Assembly (NCBI GenBank): GCA_036172665.1
Contig: CM069872.1
Location: forward strand, 57,832,101 to 57,896,100
Length of the DNA stretch: 64,000 bases
Reading direction: 5' to 3'
DNA from: Prosopocoilus inquinatus
Lineage: Eukaryota; Arthropoda; Insecta; Coleoptera; Lucanidae
Position 1 is the first letter of the stretch. Every line of letters begins with the position of its first letter. The notes beneath the pieces are model-generated. The model was not told where the DNA came from. It did not search any database and saw only the letters and a list, made by a program, of their open reading frames with translations. A program made the translations under genes and the position numbers. Positions 1 through 19,604 of the stretch are shown piece after piece.

Positions 1-2901
1 AAAACAAATGACGACGGGCTTTAAGCGAACGATAAGAAAATAAAACTTTGATTACGATAATAAAGTATTTTCATTTATCAGTAGAAGAAACAAATAACGT
101 CGTCAAATTAGAAAAATAAATAAAGAAAAAGTTAGTGATATTTGCGACCGTAATAAAAAAAAAGCAAAACTAAAGAAAGAGTGTGTGCTAGTGTAAAAAA
201 AAATTAAAGATTGTCCATTACCAAAAAAAAGGATTACCAAAAAAAAAGGATTACCAAAAAAATATAATCGAAAAACAAATAAGAGAACCCAAACAAAACA
301 AAATATAAAATAAAAATAAATTCACGATTAAAAACAATCGGCAGGGAAAATGCTTCCGAGAAACCAAGTAAACGTCGACGAACAAGGAAATTCAAGACCC
401 GTAAAAAATAGAAGAAAAATAAAAAAAAACAAAAAAATAATAATAGCAAAAACGCAATTAACTTTTTTTTTTCGCTGTTATGGAAAATAGAAAATAGAAG
501 GTCGATGAACTTATAGGGGTCGGATTGGGGTCGATGAACCTGTTGAGGTCTTTTAAGGGTCGGAGTTCTGAATTCTCGCCTAATTAAACTTTATGCAGTG
601 TGAAGATTGAATTAAACTTTTGTACATACAATGACGAACGTAGAAAACGGGACACTTAATTGACAGTTGTGCGTTTAAGTCAAATCGACGTAAAAATTGA
701 CGAACGTAATCAAAAATTTAATCTGCAAATCAATCGACGGAAAGAAAACGTACAGTAAAATAAATCTCAATCCACTAAAAAAAAAAAATAATAATAAAAG
801 ACGGTGAATTGATAGTTAAAAAATAACATCGTAAAATTAAACAAAAGTAAAGAACGAGAACAAAAGGGGAAAAATTGAAAATAAATTGAATTAAATAAAT
901 ATCGAATAAGTTATAATAACAAAAAAAAAAAAAAAACGATTAGTGGTGAAGATGAGACGAAAATAAAAATTCTGTGAAATTAGTTATCAAGTTGGATCGA
1001 ATCATGAGCATTGATGAAAAACAAAAGAAGAGCAATCGATAATGCGAATATAAAATAAAGTCAAGTCGAATCAAGCAAAGACAAAAGATGATCGAACTTG
1101 TTTATATTTATAATAAGGTCAATTAAAATGGCAGATTAAAATTTAACAAAATTTTTCGATGGTTATTTTTATTTTCTTGTAAGGGGGCCCGATGCTTAAA
1201 AAAAGGGCAGGCAGAGTTAAAAACAAATAAAATAATTGTTGCAAACGACAGTTTTTAGATGAAACCCTAAGGTGTATCTAAATACAGGGTGTTTAGGGGA
1301 AGCCGTGCATTTTTATGAAGCAACTTAAATTGGAAAAGTTTCAGGACCTTTCCTGCTCGATTTTGGTTAGGGTACCATCAGAAAAATAAATGCCTATCAG
1401 GATACTCGAGACTTTCAACTGTTTTCAACTTTTAAATGGAATATTATATTTTTTTTACCATCGAATCACGTTCAGGATGTCAAATTAAGTACGTCTCGAA
1501 AATATCTAGAAACTTTTCTTGTGTAGTTATCAGTAGTTATCGAGGTACAGCCCGAGAACGCACTCTTGGGACATCCTATATAATTTTATTAAGATTTTAG
1601 AAAAATTAGCCTAAGTTTTATTCGAGTTCTTATCGGTTACTGGCAGCTATGTTGTGAATCCGCTCTTTTCAAGAGAACACTACGCAAAAAAGTTAACTAG
1701 CTTTCTGATGAATTCTAACCTCAAACCATCACGAAACTGTCAACAATCCGAGACTTTTCTAAAAAGGCGAACAAATTAAACTTTGCGTGCAATTTCGCTA
1801 AGCTTCCTTTTTTTAATATTCAACTTCGATTCAGAATTACTGCTTGCGTCAAAATATTAAACAGGTAAAAAATGACGTGTCACATTTTATTTTGTCCGCC
1901 ACTGTACGCACTTTAATTTTCGAATCGAATTCGATTCATAAGATTCATTATAAGGATTATTTTACATTTTGAATCATGCATTAAAAAAAAAAAATGAGAA
2001 GAGAATTTTTATCGCACTTCTACAAGTTGATTTCGTGTAACGTTTTTTTGTTTCAAATAAAGTAACACAGGACACTTAATATTTTTATTTACTGACACCC
2101 ACGCAAGTGAGAACGAACGGAATGTTTATTTTGGCGTATCTTAAAAGCAAGGGCTCCTCGAACAATCTCCTCGCTTATCGTTTGAGAAATGCTGCATTTT
2201 TAAACCGAGGTTTGCGAAAAGGGAATTGGTAGACTGATTTACTTACAATTATGTAATTAATTCAAAATGTGTATATAACCTTGGCCTGCTTAGTAAGACG
2301 GCGGGATTACCTAACAGCAGCCAGCATGAAATAAATCACGGTGATGTTACGAAGGCCGACGCCTAACATTACGCAATCAATCGGGGCCACCCAAATCATA
2401 TAAACACCGAACATTTCTGCTGAGTATTAAGAAGTTTGCGAGTTTTCAAAATTCGACGGTTCAAGAAGATCCGGCGGCCGGATTTAAGCCAAAAATTCTG
2501 AGCGCCCTCGATTTTGAAACTTCACTTATCACTTATAACTAACGCCCGGATTCAGATGCATTTTTTTAAATGATGAATCGCAAAGAAAATTGTAGGGTGA
2601 TCTGAAAGTCTAAAACCCATATGATTCCGGGCTTTGCTTATACCTATAAAACAAGCTCGTCCAACTCTACATGAAAAAAAAAAATTAAAATTAAATGCGT
2701 CCAACTTCGACTACTTGTTGATTTCGTGTACACACAATTTCAAAAGCATTTTAATCGGAAGTTTATTAAACATTTATGATATCTATAAATCGATCGTGTT
2801 ATTTTTAAGCAGCCATCTCATCACGACACAGCCCAAAATCATCTTATCTAAATGCAGAGATAATATTTTTTTTTTAAGCGCGGTCACGCTTAGTTTCGAC
2901 G
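1..2901. other. AT-rich intergenic DNA, no gene seen
   Basis: The first 2.9 kb is very AT-rich, with long A runs on the + strand in the first 1.2 kb and no reading frame that resembles a protein. It contains one recognisable dispersed repeat (about 1283-1580, listed separately). The last 300 bases before 2902 would hold the promoter of the first esterase, but no convincing core-promoter motif could be picked out. Confidence 0.6.
1283..1580. repeat. dispersed repeat, also present as target of the foldback element
   Basis: The block begins with an acagggtgtt-type end and finishes with a stretch whose reverse complement reads tgtcccaagagtgcgttctc followed by a ctcgataactac block. A diverged copy of that same stretch surrounds the insertion point of the foldback element near 45.76 and 49.98 kb. 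It is therefore a multicopy family in this genome. No coding capacity is seen. Confidence 0.6.
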
Positions 2902-5480
<2,579 letters not shown>

Positions 5481-6723
5481 TGTTATCAAAAGCCGAATAC
5501 TTTTCTTAAGACAGATTTCATGTAACTGTTTTTTTTTTTTTGTTTTAATTTTATTATTGCGCTAATTTGGATGTGATTAGCAGTGACGTAGTTTAACGAG
5601 GTTGCAAATTAACCCGACGCCTTGCCCTCTGCCTGCAGTGTACGGAAGCTAAAAAATAAAATTTTCCTTGAGTAACAGCGTTCGACTGAATTTTACCTCG
5701 TATTTTCCATGGCTCGGAAATGTATAACGTGAATTGGAATTTCGAAATTAAACTGAAAAACTAAAATCAAGATGCGATGGGATTATTGATTATTTAGAGC
5801 GCCATCTCTCGATCAAAAGTGAAAGCGCAGTTTTATTCTAGTTTCAAATAGCAGATTTGCTTTCTTTTTTTTTAACGTATCATGAGCGCCATCTCTTGAG
5901 TAAATAGGAAAACAATTTTAATCGGATTTTCTGCAACCAACAGCGTTTTATCTTCCTGCTAAGTTCTCGACGGAACTCCGCTCTCTAACGACGTTTTCGA
6001 TTTGCACTCTGAGAGTATCTCGATCCCTTGTTCTTATATAACTTTAAAACAAGATGGAAGGAAATACTCCGAGAGTACTTCAGAGCAGCCAATCGAAAAC
6101 ACTATAACTTCGCAAAGACTAGAATTTCAATTATTAATTAATTTGAAAATCAAAAATAATGCAATTAGAATGCCACCAAGACTAAAAGCTATTTTATTTT
6201 TTAATTTCAACTAGCGGAGCATTGTATTTAGTTTTAATGTCATATTATGAGCGCCATCTCTTGACCACTAATAAGATTTAACAAGTGGTTTTATTAATGT
6301 TTCTCGGAAACACCATGAACAGTTTTCCTCATCACAGAAGACCACGCTTCAAACAGCCTTATCTCCGAAACCGTCGAGAATTGGTCACACTTTAAATTAG
6401 ACTCTTCTACTCAAAATGGCCGGTGCTATCACCTCCTAAAATATTAGAACTTCCTTCCGAAACACCCTGTATAATATTTTTTTTTTAATATACAGGTCGA
6501 AACTTACTGGAATGTAAAAATTTAATCAACGAAGTGATTCCAATAAACTGAAACGATTCCAATAAAAAAAAAATCTTATAAACGATAAATTGGTGGCTTT
6601 TATCTTTGCACAGTGACCAATGGCCTCTGCATGTTTATTTAATTTTGATAACAACTTGGAAGCAGAGCAGACGTACTGAGTGAAGTCTTCTCTCGTCAAA
6701 CACTGAAGCAAGTAGAATCCAAA
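5481..6723. other. intergenic DNA between the two esterases, with short dispersed repeats
   Basis: No gene is seen. A possible polyadenylation signal (aataaa) for esterase 1 lies near 5653. A gagcgccatctct motif recurs at about 5799, 5884 and 6248, each followed by similar AT-rich text, so these are copies of one small repeat. A block at about 6050-6112 has a homologue in inverse orientation at about 33545-33625. Confidence 0.6.
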
Positions 6724-12180
<5,457 letters not shown>

Positions 12181-12648
12181 TGTATTCACACATGTTACAG
12201 AAAGAAGACAGCTTTTTGGAATAATAAAAATAATTACTCTTGAATTGATTTTTACTTGCAAATTAAAAGCGACTTTAAATTCAAGTCGAATTCGGTTATC
12301 ACACGATGTAAAATTGAAGTGAGAAAATAAAGCGGCTGTGATGATAAGTAAAAGTGAGATGGAAGTTGATTTGACGAACGCACCTCCTGTTCCAATTCGT
12401 TGTTTAATGTTATTGCAATGGTGCTAAACTTTCTAATTTAATTTATTTTTCTATTTTACGTAGTTTTTAGTTTAAATCGCTTTCAAATTGTGTTAAATTT
12501 AAATTAAATGAACGCTGTTTAGTCCTGGGATGATCAAAAATTAAGTTGGTACGCTCCGATAGTCAGATCGGGTCGGTATAGAAGGGCGCTGTAGTTAACA
12601 ATGGCGTCCTAAACAATTCGAAAATCATAATATTTATATCTTAATAAA
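12181..12648. other. esterase 2 3' region and Prp18 upstream region
   Basis: No gene seen. An aataaa near 12326 is a plausible polyadenylation signal for esterase 2. The Prp18 promoter should lie in the last 150-200 bases, but no clear core motif was recognised. Confidence 0.5.
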
Positions 12649-15633
12649 ATGGACATTTTAAAAGCGGAAATCGCCAGAAAACGCAAGCAACTAGAGGAAA
12701 AAGACCTAATCGTAAGTAGCAAGCAAAATATTCACGCGATATTTCCCCACCATTGAAAAAGGTTATGTGTTGCGTAGGGGGTGAACAAGAAGTACTTCAA
12801 ACGGGCTGACCTAGTCGCCAAGGAACTAGAGGAGTACAAACAGCAATACGGAAGCGTGCAGAGCGAAGTGATTGAAAAAACGAATAAAATCCCGCAAGGT
12901 AACTTAAAATGTAAAAAAAATTAAAATGAGTGGCTTCGCATCTGTCGGTTGTAGAAACTGCCTTGGAGAACGACGCCCTCGAGCACATCCTGCCCAGGCA
13001 CGAGGTTATTTCCAGGCTGAGGGAACGCGGCGAGCCAATTCTCTTATTTGGAGAATCTGAAGTGGACTCCTTTAAACGACTCAGGAAGCGGGAGATTTTA
13101 GAGCCGGAAATCGATAGGGTAAAAGAACCAAGGCGGAAGGGGGAGGGCGGTGTTTAAACCTGACAGTAATAATTTGTAGGGCTTCCGCAACGACTTTCAA
13201 GAGGCGATGGAAAGCGTCGACCAGGCCTATTTAGACGAGCTGCTTTCGTCGAAGGAACTGCAAGAGTCATCGAAGAAAGACAACAAGTCCGAATTGGAGC
13301 AGGAGATTACGTACGAGGAAATCAAGGAGATGGCTAAGAAGATGGGGCACGGAGATAGAGATCATGACATGAACGTCATCACGAAATTTTTGGAGGTATG
13401 TGGACACATTAAATTCAGAATTAATTAAAAATCAGACTTTATTATATAACTCACAATAAGACTATTAATACTAACAAAAAAAAATGAAATAAAAATGACG
13501 TAAGTAAATTTTTATTATCGATGCTGTCTTATGTAACGTATGTTGTTTGACGAGAATTTGTGTTCACCGGCTGCATGGGGGTCGAAAAGTATGGGGGCGG
13601 TGGTGGTAGACCTGTAAATTAAAGAAGTGTTGTAGAGAGAGTTTTCTGAATTAAAAAAAAAAAATTAATTGCTGATTGATTCATATTGTAATCTAGATTA
13701 ACGGAAGTGATTAATTGAACAATGATGTTGATGATGAATGCTTGCTTGCTTACCTGTAGCCGGGGATCTTAAATTTTGATTATTGACGGTGGAATCAGGG
13801 GGCATATTTTGAAGGGTGAGCACGACAGGCACTGAGTGTAGAAGTTGTCCTAAAAACAATAGCGTTTGATTTGTCGTAAAAGACTAACGTTTGGGTCTTA
13901 CCATTTCTGATTATTTCCCGATGCAATTTCGTAGATTCTACTTTTATATAAATCACCACAGCGATCATTAATATCACGGTAATGGGCCCGAAAATAGATA
14001 GGACGTAAGGAAAATCCATATTTACACCTCACCAACATACGCTTGAGTCAATTGTCCCAGTAAATCCGCAGTTTATCTTATCAGCAGAGTTCATATCATG
14101 CCCAGGTTTTGTCCACGTTTTATTTTATCAGTTATTGTTCCTCTCGCCTTTTTTTATATTAGTAATTTTCACAATGTTAAAAATTTTTTGCAACCTTGTG
14201 TAATTATCTAATCTCCTTGATTGATAAAGAGCCTAATTAAGTTGTATCGCACTTTATTAAAATATTTCACATGTATAAATAAAATTATAATAAAAGTTAT
14301 TTCTTTTCCCCTATGTTACGCGGTTCTAAATCAAAATCGCGGTGGCTGATTTTGTTGGGGGGGCTGTGGCATCGATTGATGGGGATAGGGTGGTGCCTGA
14401 TCTGTAAACGACGCTGGTGGTAGTGGATATGGTGGGGCTTGATCTGAAAATGACGTCGGCTGTTGTTGATATGACGGAGGCTCAACAAATCCTATTGGTT
14501 GCTGATGAGGTGGATAATAATTTGGCTGCTGTTGTTGATGATGAGACGGAAAAGAATTTGGTTGCTGACGCTGTAAATCTAATTAAAAAAAAAAAATAGA
14601 ATCGTTTTAAAACTTTTTAAATTAAATTAGTTTAGGGTTACTCACCTAAATAATTTTCACCGGGTGGTATCATCGTTACAATTCGTCCGTAGGGGCTCAC
14701 GACAAACGTGTAACCTACATGGGGATCAAATTAGTTTTTTTTTTTGCTTTTAATTATTGCACATGCTAAGCTTAAACAATGTAACGCAACCATACTAGTC
14801 ACACTCTCTTATCTTAGTCACTAGTAAAGCAGTCGCACCTTTTCTCATTAAGCTCCGTATTTTCCTCTTCCTAACTTCGAACGCCACCACAATAATTAAC
14901 AGCACTGCAATCACAGCAATGAAAGGAATAAAGAACACAACTTCAGACATAGCTGTTGTTTATTTTGTGCACCTGAAACTATCGCGAGTCTTATCACTGG
15001 TTCGAGAGCATTATCTTACATTTCATGTGTACCGAGATAATCAACGAAATTAACCCTAATTAATGGGCTTAGAGTAATCAGGCGGGCGTTTAATTTGTAT
15101 ATGTTTTAGCTACTGTTGAAGTTGTGGTTCGATAAATTGCAAAACAGATCCGCCGAAGAAAAGTTGGGCACGAAAGGCAAACTGGCCGGCGCCACTTACA
15201 CTCAAACCAAGCTCTACCTCAAGCCCCTTTTAAGGAAACTCAAGACCTACACGTTACCTGAAGACATATCGGACAGCCTCACGGAAATCGTGGAACACCT
15301 CCTCAACAGAAATTACTTAAAGGTTAAGGTTTTTGCTTCGCTTTGTTCAGTGATTATGATTTTTATGCGCAGGCGAGCGATGCGTATCTTCAGATGGCCA
15401 TCGGCAATGCCCCCTGGCCCATCGGAGTCACCATGGTTGGCATACACGCCCGTACAGGACGCGAAAAAATCTTCTCCAAGAACGTCGCCCACGTCATGAA
15501 CGACGAAACGCAAAGAAAATACATCCAGGGTCTTAAACGGTTGATGACGAAATGCCAAGAGTATTTCCCCACCAATCCATCTCGTTGTGTTGAATACGCA
15601 GCTTTCGGTAATCCACAAAACTCCACTCAATAA
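12649..15633 (+). CDS. Prp18: pre-mRNA-splicing factor 18
   Basis: Second-step splicing factor; in characterised eukaryotes it acts with Slu7 on the U5 snRNP/spliceosome during 3' splice-site joining. Exons 12649-12711, 12778-12898, 12955-13118, 13180-13395, 15110-15322, 15373-15633 give 345 residues, close to the 342 of the human protein. Recognised by the N-terminus [20 protein letters not shown], the PRP4-like segment [19 protein letters not shown], and the nearly invariant C-terminal run [20 protein letters not shown] followed by the [15 protein letters not shown] block. Introns are 50-66 nt except intron 4 (13396-15109, 1.7 kb), which hosts two genes on the opposite strand. No defects seen. 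Confidence 0.97.
13529..14019 (-). CDS. small single-pass membrane protein with PPxY motif, nested in Prp18 intron 4
   Basis: Not recognised as a named gene. Three exons on the minus strand, 14019-13902, 13849-13754, 13611-13529, joined by GT/AG introns of 52 and 142 nt, give 98 residues. It starts [20 protein letters not shown]: a short N-terminus, one membrane helix (about 6-24), then a basic stop-transfer stretch (KVESTKLHR). The remaining tail is polar and proline-rich and holds LPPPPPYF, which contains a PPxY WW-domain ligand motif. A possible polyadenylation signal follows near 13510. The neighbouring nested gene at 14331-14950 has the same plan and the same intron phase (1, 1), so the two look like tandem paralogues. 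From motif logic, a membrane adaptor for a WW-domain (Nedd4-type) ubiquitin ligase is possible but unproven. Confidence 0.72.
14331..14950 (-). CDS. small single-pass membrane protein, Pro/Gln-rich tail, nested in Prp18 intron 4
   Basis: Not recognised as a named gene. Exons 14950-14839, 14714-14646, 14578-14331 on the minus strand give 142 residues. A membrane helix at about residues 4-24 ([20 protein letters not shown]) is followed by EVRKRK, so the C-terminus is probably cytosolic. After a short conserved-looking middle ([15 protein letters not shown]) the tail is rich in Pro, Gln and Tyr and includes EPPSY (a PPxY motif), two QAPPYP repeats and a final QPPRF. Both introns are phase 1, as in the neighbour at 13529-14019. 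Minus-strand AATAAA occurs near 14252. Transcription would be antisense to the host intron, from its own promoter left of 15.1 kb. Confidence 0.75.
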
Positions 15634-15724
15634 TTTATAATTATTTAAGCTTAAGCTAAGAAAAACTTGTTTGTAAATATAACAACCAATACTTGAAAAT
15701 CTTTTTATTTTTAACAGAATAGAA

Positions 15725-16905
15725 TTATTTTTTCATTCCCAATTCAGCGGCTCGCTTCGCTGATGCTTCCACGGCATCCATGATGGCCCCCCTAAATACG
15801 AGAGTAGTGTATCATTAATTTATCCCGAATTAGCGATTGTACTAACCTGACCCCGCCTTTCTCTAATGCGTGCATTCCAGCGATGGTAGAGCCCCCAGCC
15901 GAACACACTTCATCTTTAAGAACCCCCGTGTGCTTGCCGGTTTCCAAAACCATTTTGGCAGCGCCCAGAACAGTTTGAGCAGCGAACCTGGTTGCTAAGT
16001 CGCGGTGTAAACCCATTTTAACACCGCCGTCTGAAAGCGCTTCGATTATTAAATACACCTGAAATGAATCGTGTCTTTTTTTTTTTGGTAGCGGATGCGA
16101 AGTGGTACTTACAAACGAGGGGCCTCCGCCGGATAACCCGCTTATGGCGTTGATCATGTTCTCCGGCACCATCTCGAATATACCGGAAACCCTCAGCATG
16201 GCTTTCACTACTGCGATATCCTCGTCGGTGACTTTCTTCCCGGGGCAAAACACCGTGCAGCCCTCGCCGATTAGCATCGGCGTGTTCGGCATGACGCGGA
16301 TCACTCGGGAGCCTTCGAATTTCGCTAGCAACTGAAATTCTGCGTCTAGCATGAAAATGACTTCTTATTTTCCCGGGTGGCTTACGTCTTGCAGCATTTC
16401 CAAAGTGAATCCTGCTAGAATCGACACGAACAGTTTGTTTTTGATGTCGTCGCATCTGCTGCTTCTGTGGATGGCGTTTAGGGCCTGAGATAGAAGGTGC
16501 GGTTTCACAGCCAAGAATACGATGCTGGCTTCGTCGGCGACTTCGCTGTTGTCGGTAGTGACGTTCGCCCCTAAATTCTTCCAGACGTCCAGGTTTTTTA
16601 TGTAGGGACTCGAAACGTAAACTTGGGAGTACGAAATTAAACCTGCGTTTAAAATAAAAACAATGAACGACGTATTTTGTATAGGGGGGGGACGTCGTAC
16701 CTTTATTTACGATTCCTTTGCATATGGCTTTCGCCATGTTTCCATCACCGATGAAACCGATTTTCTGAGTTATTTTTTTTCCATTGTGATTGCAAGCAGT
16801 TACGCTGAGTGATCTTGTTTGTGTACTGAAAATAAATGTCTGTGTTATGGTGTTTGGAATAGGTTTCATAATTTTAAATTTAGGGAATCCCCTCTTATTC
16901 AACAA
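15725..16905 (-). CDS. pyrroline-5-carboxylate reductase, probable mitochondrial form
   Basis: Catalyses the last step of proline synthesis, reducing 1-pyrroline-5-carboxylate with NAD(P)H. Exons 16905-16701, 16642-16386, 16331-16113, 16058-15847, 15791-15725 give 319 residues from the first ATG, or 307 from the ATG at 16869. The nucleotide-binding motif is IGFIGDGNMAKAI; the dimer/active-site signature is [20 protein letters not shown]. The leader before the Rossmann fold (RSLSVTACNHNGKK) is Arg/Ser/Thr-rich without acids, as for a mitochondrial presequence. The catalytic domain is complete. The last three exons match in length (219, 212, 67 nt) those of the tandem copy at 17.7-18.8 kb, so the pair arose by duplication. 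Confidence 0.93.
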
Positions 16906-17719
16906 TTTTTCAAAACTTTCTTAAAAAAAAATATGTCGTGGAATAAATGTGTAAAAAAACTTATTAATAATTGTGTGTCGATGTGAATAATTACGGGGAG
17001 AATTTTTCTATTTATTTTTTGAATAATTTACAGTAAATTTCGGCCAGTTTTGATTTGCCCTTTTTGCGAATTATTTGCCCTTTAAGTTTCATTAAAAGAA
17101 AAATGTAGGCCAGATTATTTTTGTTGGGGTTTAATGGCCTTGCGATTAATCAGTTTGAATATCATACCGGAAAATCTGGTTGATCCCTCGAATGTACAAT
17201 CCGTTCATCCTGCAGAATCGCCGCAATATTGCGCAATTAAACTACTTCCGATCATTTTCCTCCGCCATTGTGCCGCATGACTAAAAATGGCGTTCAGGTG
17301 CGACTCGTAAAGTCGGCATTGGCGTAGCCCAATTAAAATCAAACGGGAAATTCAAATATAAAACGACCAATTGGGAAACCTGCTTTATTGTCATACATTC
17401 ATTTTTATAAATAATTAAGAAAAAAGAAAATATTTAACATGGTAAAGTTAAATATGGCACATTCTAACATCTGCATTTGTTCAATCTTGTTCTACACTTA
17501 CTATAATATTTATAAATAGTTACATCTGACGAATTGAAAAAAAAAAAAAACATTTCAACATTTAAAGAAGAAATCCCACTTAAAAAAATTAATATATAAA
17601 TATTTGTTTAAAATAAACCATCAAAGTTAGTCTTCCTACGGTATATTATTTATATTGCCTCTCTCTCTTTCACTTTACTAAATACAGAAATAAACTATTA
17701 AACAAAAAAGGGAGAAACA
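16906..17719. other. spacer between the two P5CR genes
   Basis: About 0.8 kb, AT-rich, no reading frame of interest. It should contain the promoter of the left reductase and the 3' end of the right one, but no clear signals or repeats were recognised. Confidence 0.5.
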
Positions 17720-18796
17720 TTATTTCTTGTTTCCCAATTCGGCAGATTTTTTCGCGGCGGCTTCTATGGCGTCCATTATGGCCCCCCTGCAAACACCACA
17801 AAATAAATTCCTTGCCTTTTAATGTGTTGCAGGTGACATACCGCACTCCGCCTTTCTCCAAAACATGAATCCCAGTAATCGTCGTACCCCCGGGAGAGCA
17901 GACCTCATCTTTGAGAACCCCCGTGTGCTTCCCGGACTCCAAAACCATTTTTGCCGCCCCTAGTACGGTCTGCGCCGCGAAGTTCGTCGCCATGACTCGC
18001 GGAATTCCCATTTTCACTCCCCCGTCGGCCATTGCTTCGATGACGAGATAAATCTGTAATTGCACACGGATTAAAAAGTGCGAGCCTTAAGGCAGGCGGG
18101 TGGTTTCTTACGAAAGCAGGGCCGCATCCTGCCAAGGCCCCGATCGCATCGATCATAGACTCAGGGACCAACTGACAAACCCCCGAGACTTCTAATATGC
18201 TCTTTACTAAAGAAATGTCTGCTTCAGTCGCCTGCTGCCCCGGGCAATACACCGTGCACCCCTCTCCCACCATCATTGGGGTGTTGGGCATCACACGTAT
18301 CACACGAGAGCCTTCAAACCTCGATAAAATCTGCAAGAAGACGAATTATCAGAGGCAAATTTAATCAACTCAACGGGGTAGGCTTCTCACGTTTTCCAGA
18401 GATTCTAATTTGACGCCTGCGAGGATCGAAACGAATAATTTATTTGTGATTTTGCACGGGTGGCTCACGGTGTCGTAGATGTTTGCGATGGCCGCGGGGA
18501 ATATATGTGGTTTTACTGCGAGTATTATAACGTCAGCTTCTTCAGCGACCTTGCCGTTTTCGGTTGTTATCTCGGCTCCGTTTCTCTTCCACGTTTGCAT
18601 GTGTTCCAAGTGAGGGCCGGACACAATTATTTGCGAGTAAGACACCAGGCCTATGTTAAAGCCAAGTTTATTTAATAGTGCTCTTTCTGGGTTTCAATTT
18701 CTTACCCTTCCTTACTATTCTCTCTGCGATTGCTGTTGCCATGTTCCCCGCACCAATGAAACCCAGCTTAAAGTCTTCCTGTTGGTAATCACCCAT
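17720..18796 (-). CDS. pyrroline-5-carboxylate reductase, copy without leader
   Basis: Second reductase of proline synthesis. Exons 18796-18706, 18650-18391, 18330-18112, 18053-17842, 17786-17720 give 282 residues. The protein starts [20 protein letters not shown], so the Rossmann motif begins at residue 11 and there is no room for a targeting presequence; a cytosolic enzyme is inferred. [19 protein letters not shown] and [20 protein letters not shown] are intact. Exons 3-5 are identical in length to those of the neighbour at 15.7-16.9 kb; exons 1 and 2 differ slightly. The two may supply proline in different compartments, as animal PYCR paralogues do. Confidence 0.94.
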
Positions 18797-19604
18797 GACT
18801 TAAAAAGTTAAATAAACGAAAATTTAATTTATAAAGGCCCAGTTTACTTTGTTGCACTCAGAACTGTGCCCTCAGATTTTAGAATTAAGGTTATGTTGTG
18901 TTTATTATTTTTTTTTTACTGTTTACCACCTCCTACTACTCTGAACTGATCAAAGATGAATGTTCTTAACTCTTCTAAATTTATCTGAACACGTCAGTTC
19001 ATTGTAATGCAATTTAAAACTGCGCTTAGCCTTGTTCAAATGCGCCCCAAATTTATGGCCCGTTCGAATTTTTCAATTGAAAAAGGTCATGTGCTGCGAA
19101 ACTCAATAGGACGTTTTTAGTGTTTAGCTAATGAGTTGTTGACAAAATGACATAGCGAACATTATAATCGAATGACGCAATAATGAGTAATACAAAGAAT
19201 TGCGCTTAATGATGGCATAATTGAAGGCGCAATTTAAAAATGCCGCCTAGCTTCGTTGAATTTACCTCGTCGACCACTAGACGGCGCGATGCGCGCGCAT
19301 GAAAATTTTCATACAGCGAAGGCGAAACCATTAAAAAAGGACTTTATAAATATTAATTATTATTCTATTTCGTGCTTATAAATCAATTAAGAAAGTAATT
19401 TGTGCAGTCTTTTCATAATAACCGGAAGCCACTTTTTTAAAGGCTAATCTTTGGTGAGGCAGATGGCGCGCTCGCACAAAATTAATTAAATTTTGAAATT
19501 AATCTTTTGCTTAATTGCTATAACTCTATAATTAAGGGTAATGTGGGCTAAAAACGTTAGAGAATTTCAAAAGCAACATAAAAAAGTAAACAAATTATAT
19601 TTTC
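18797..19604. other. spacer between P5CR and RAD1
   Basis: No gene. Two imperfect direct copies of a gcaatttaaaa... gccgcctagcttcgtt-like block occur at about 19010-19050 and 19220-19260, perhaps a small degraded repeat. Otherwise plain AT-rich sequence. Confidence 0.45.

Noticed and set aside
16018..16905. 295-codon minus frame running through the P5CR region
   Set aside because: Only its first part is the real exon; the rest is an out-of-frame read-through of intron and exons.
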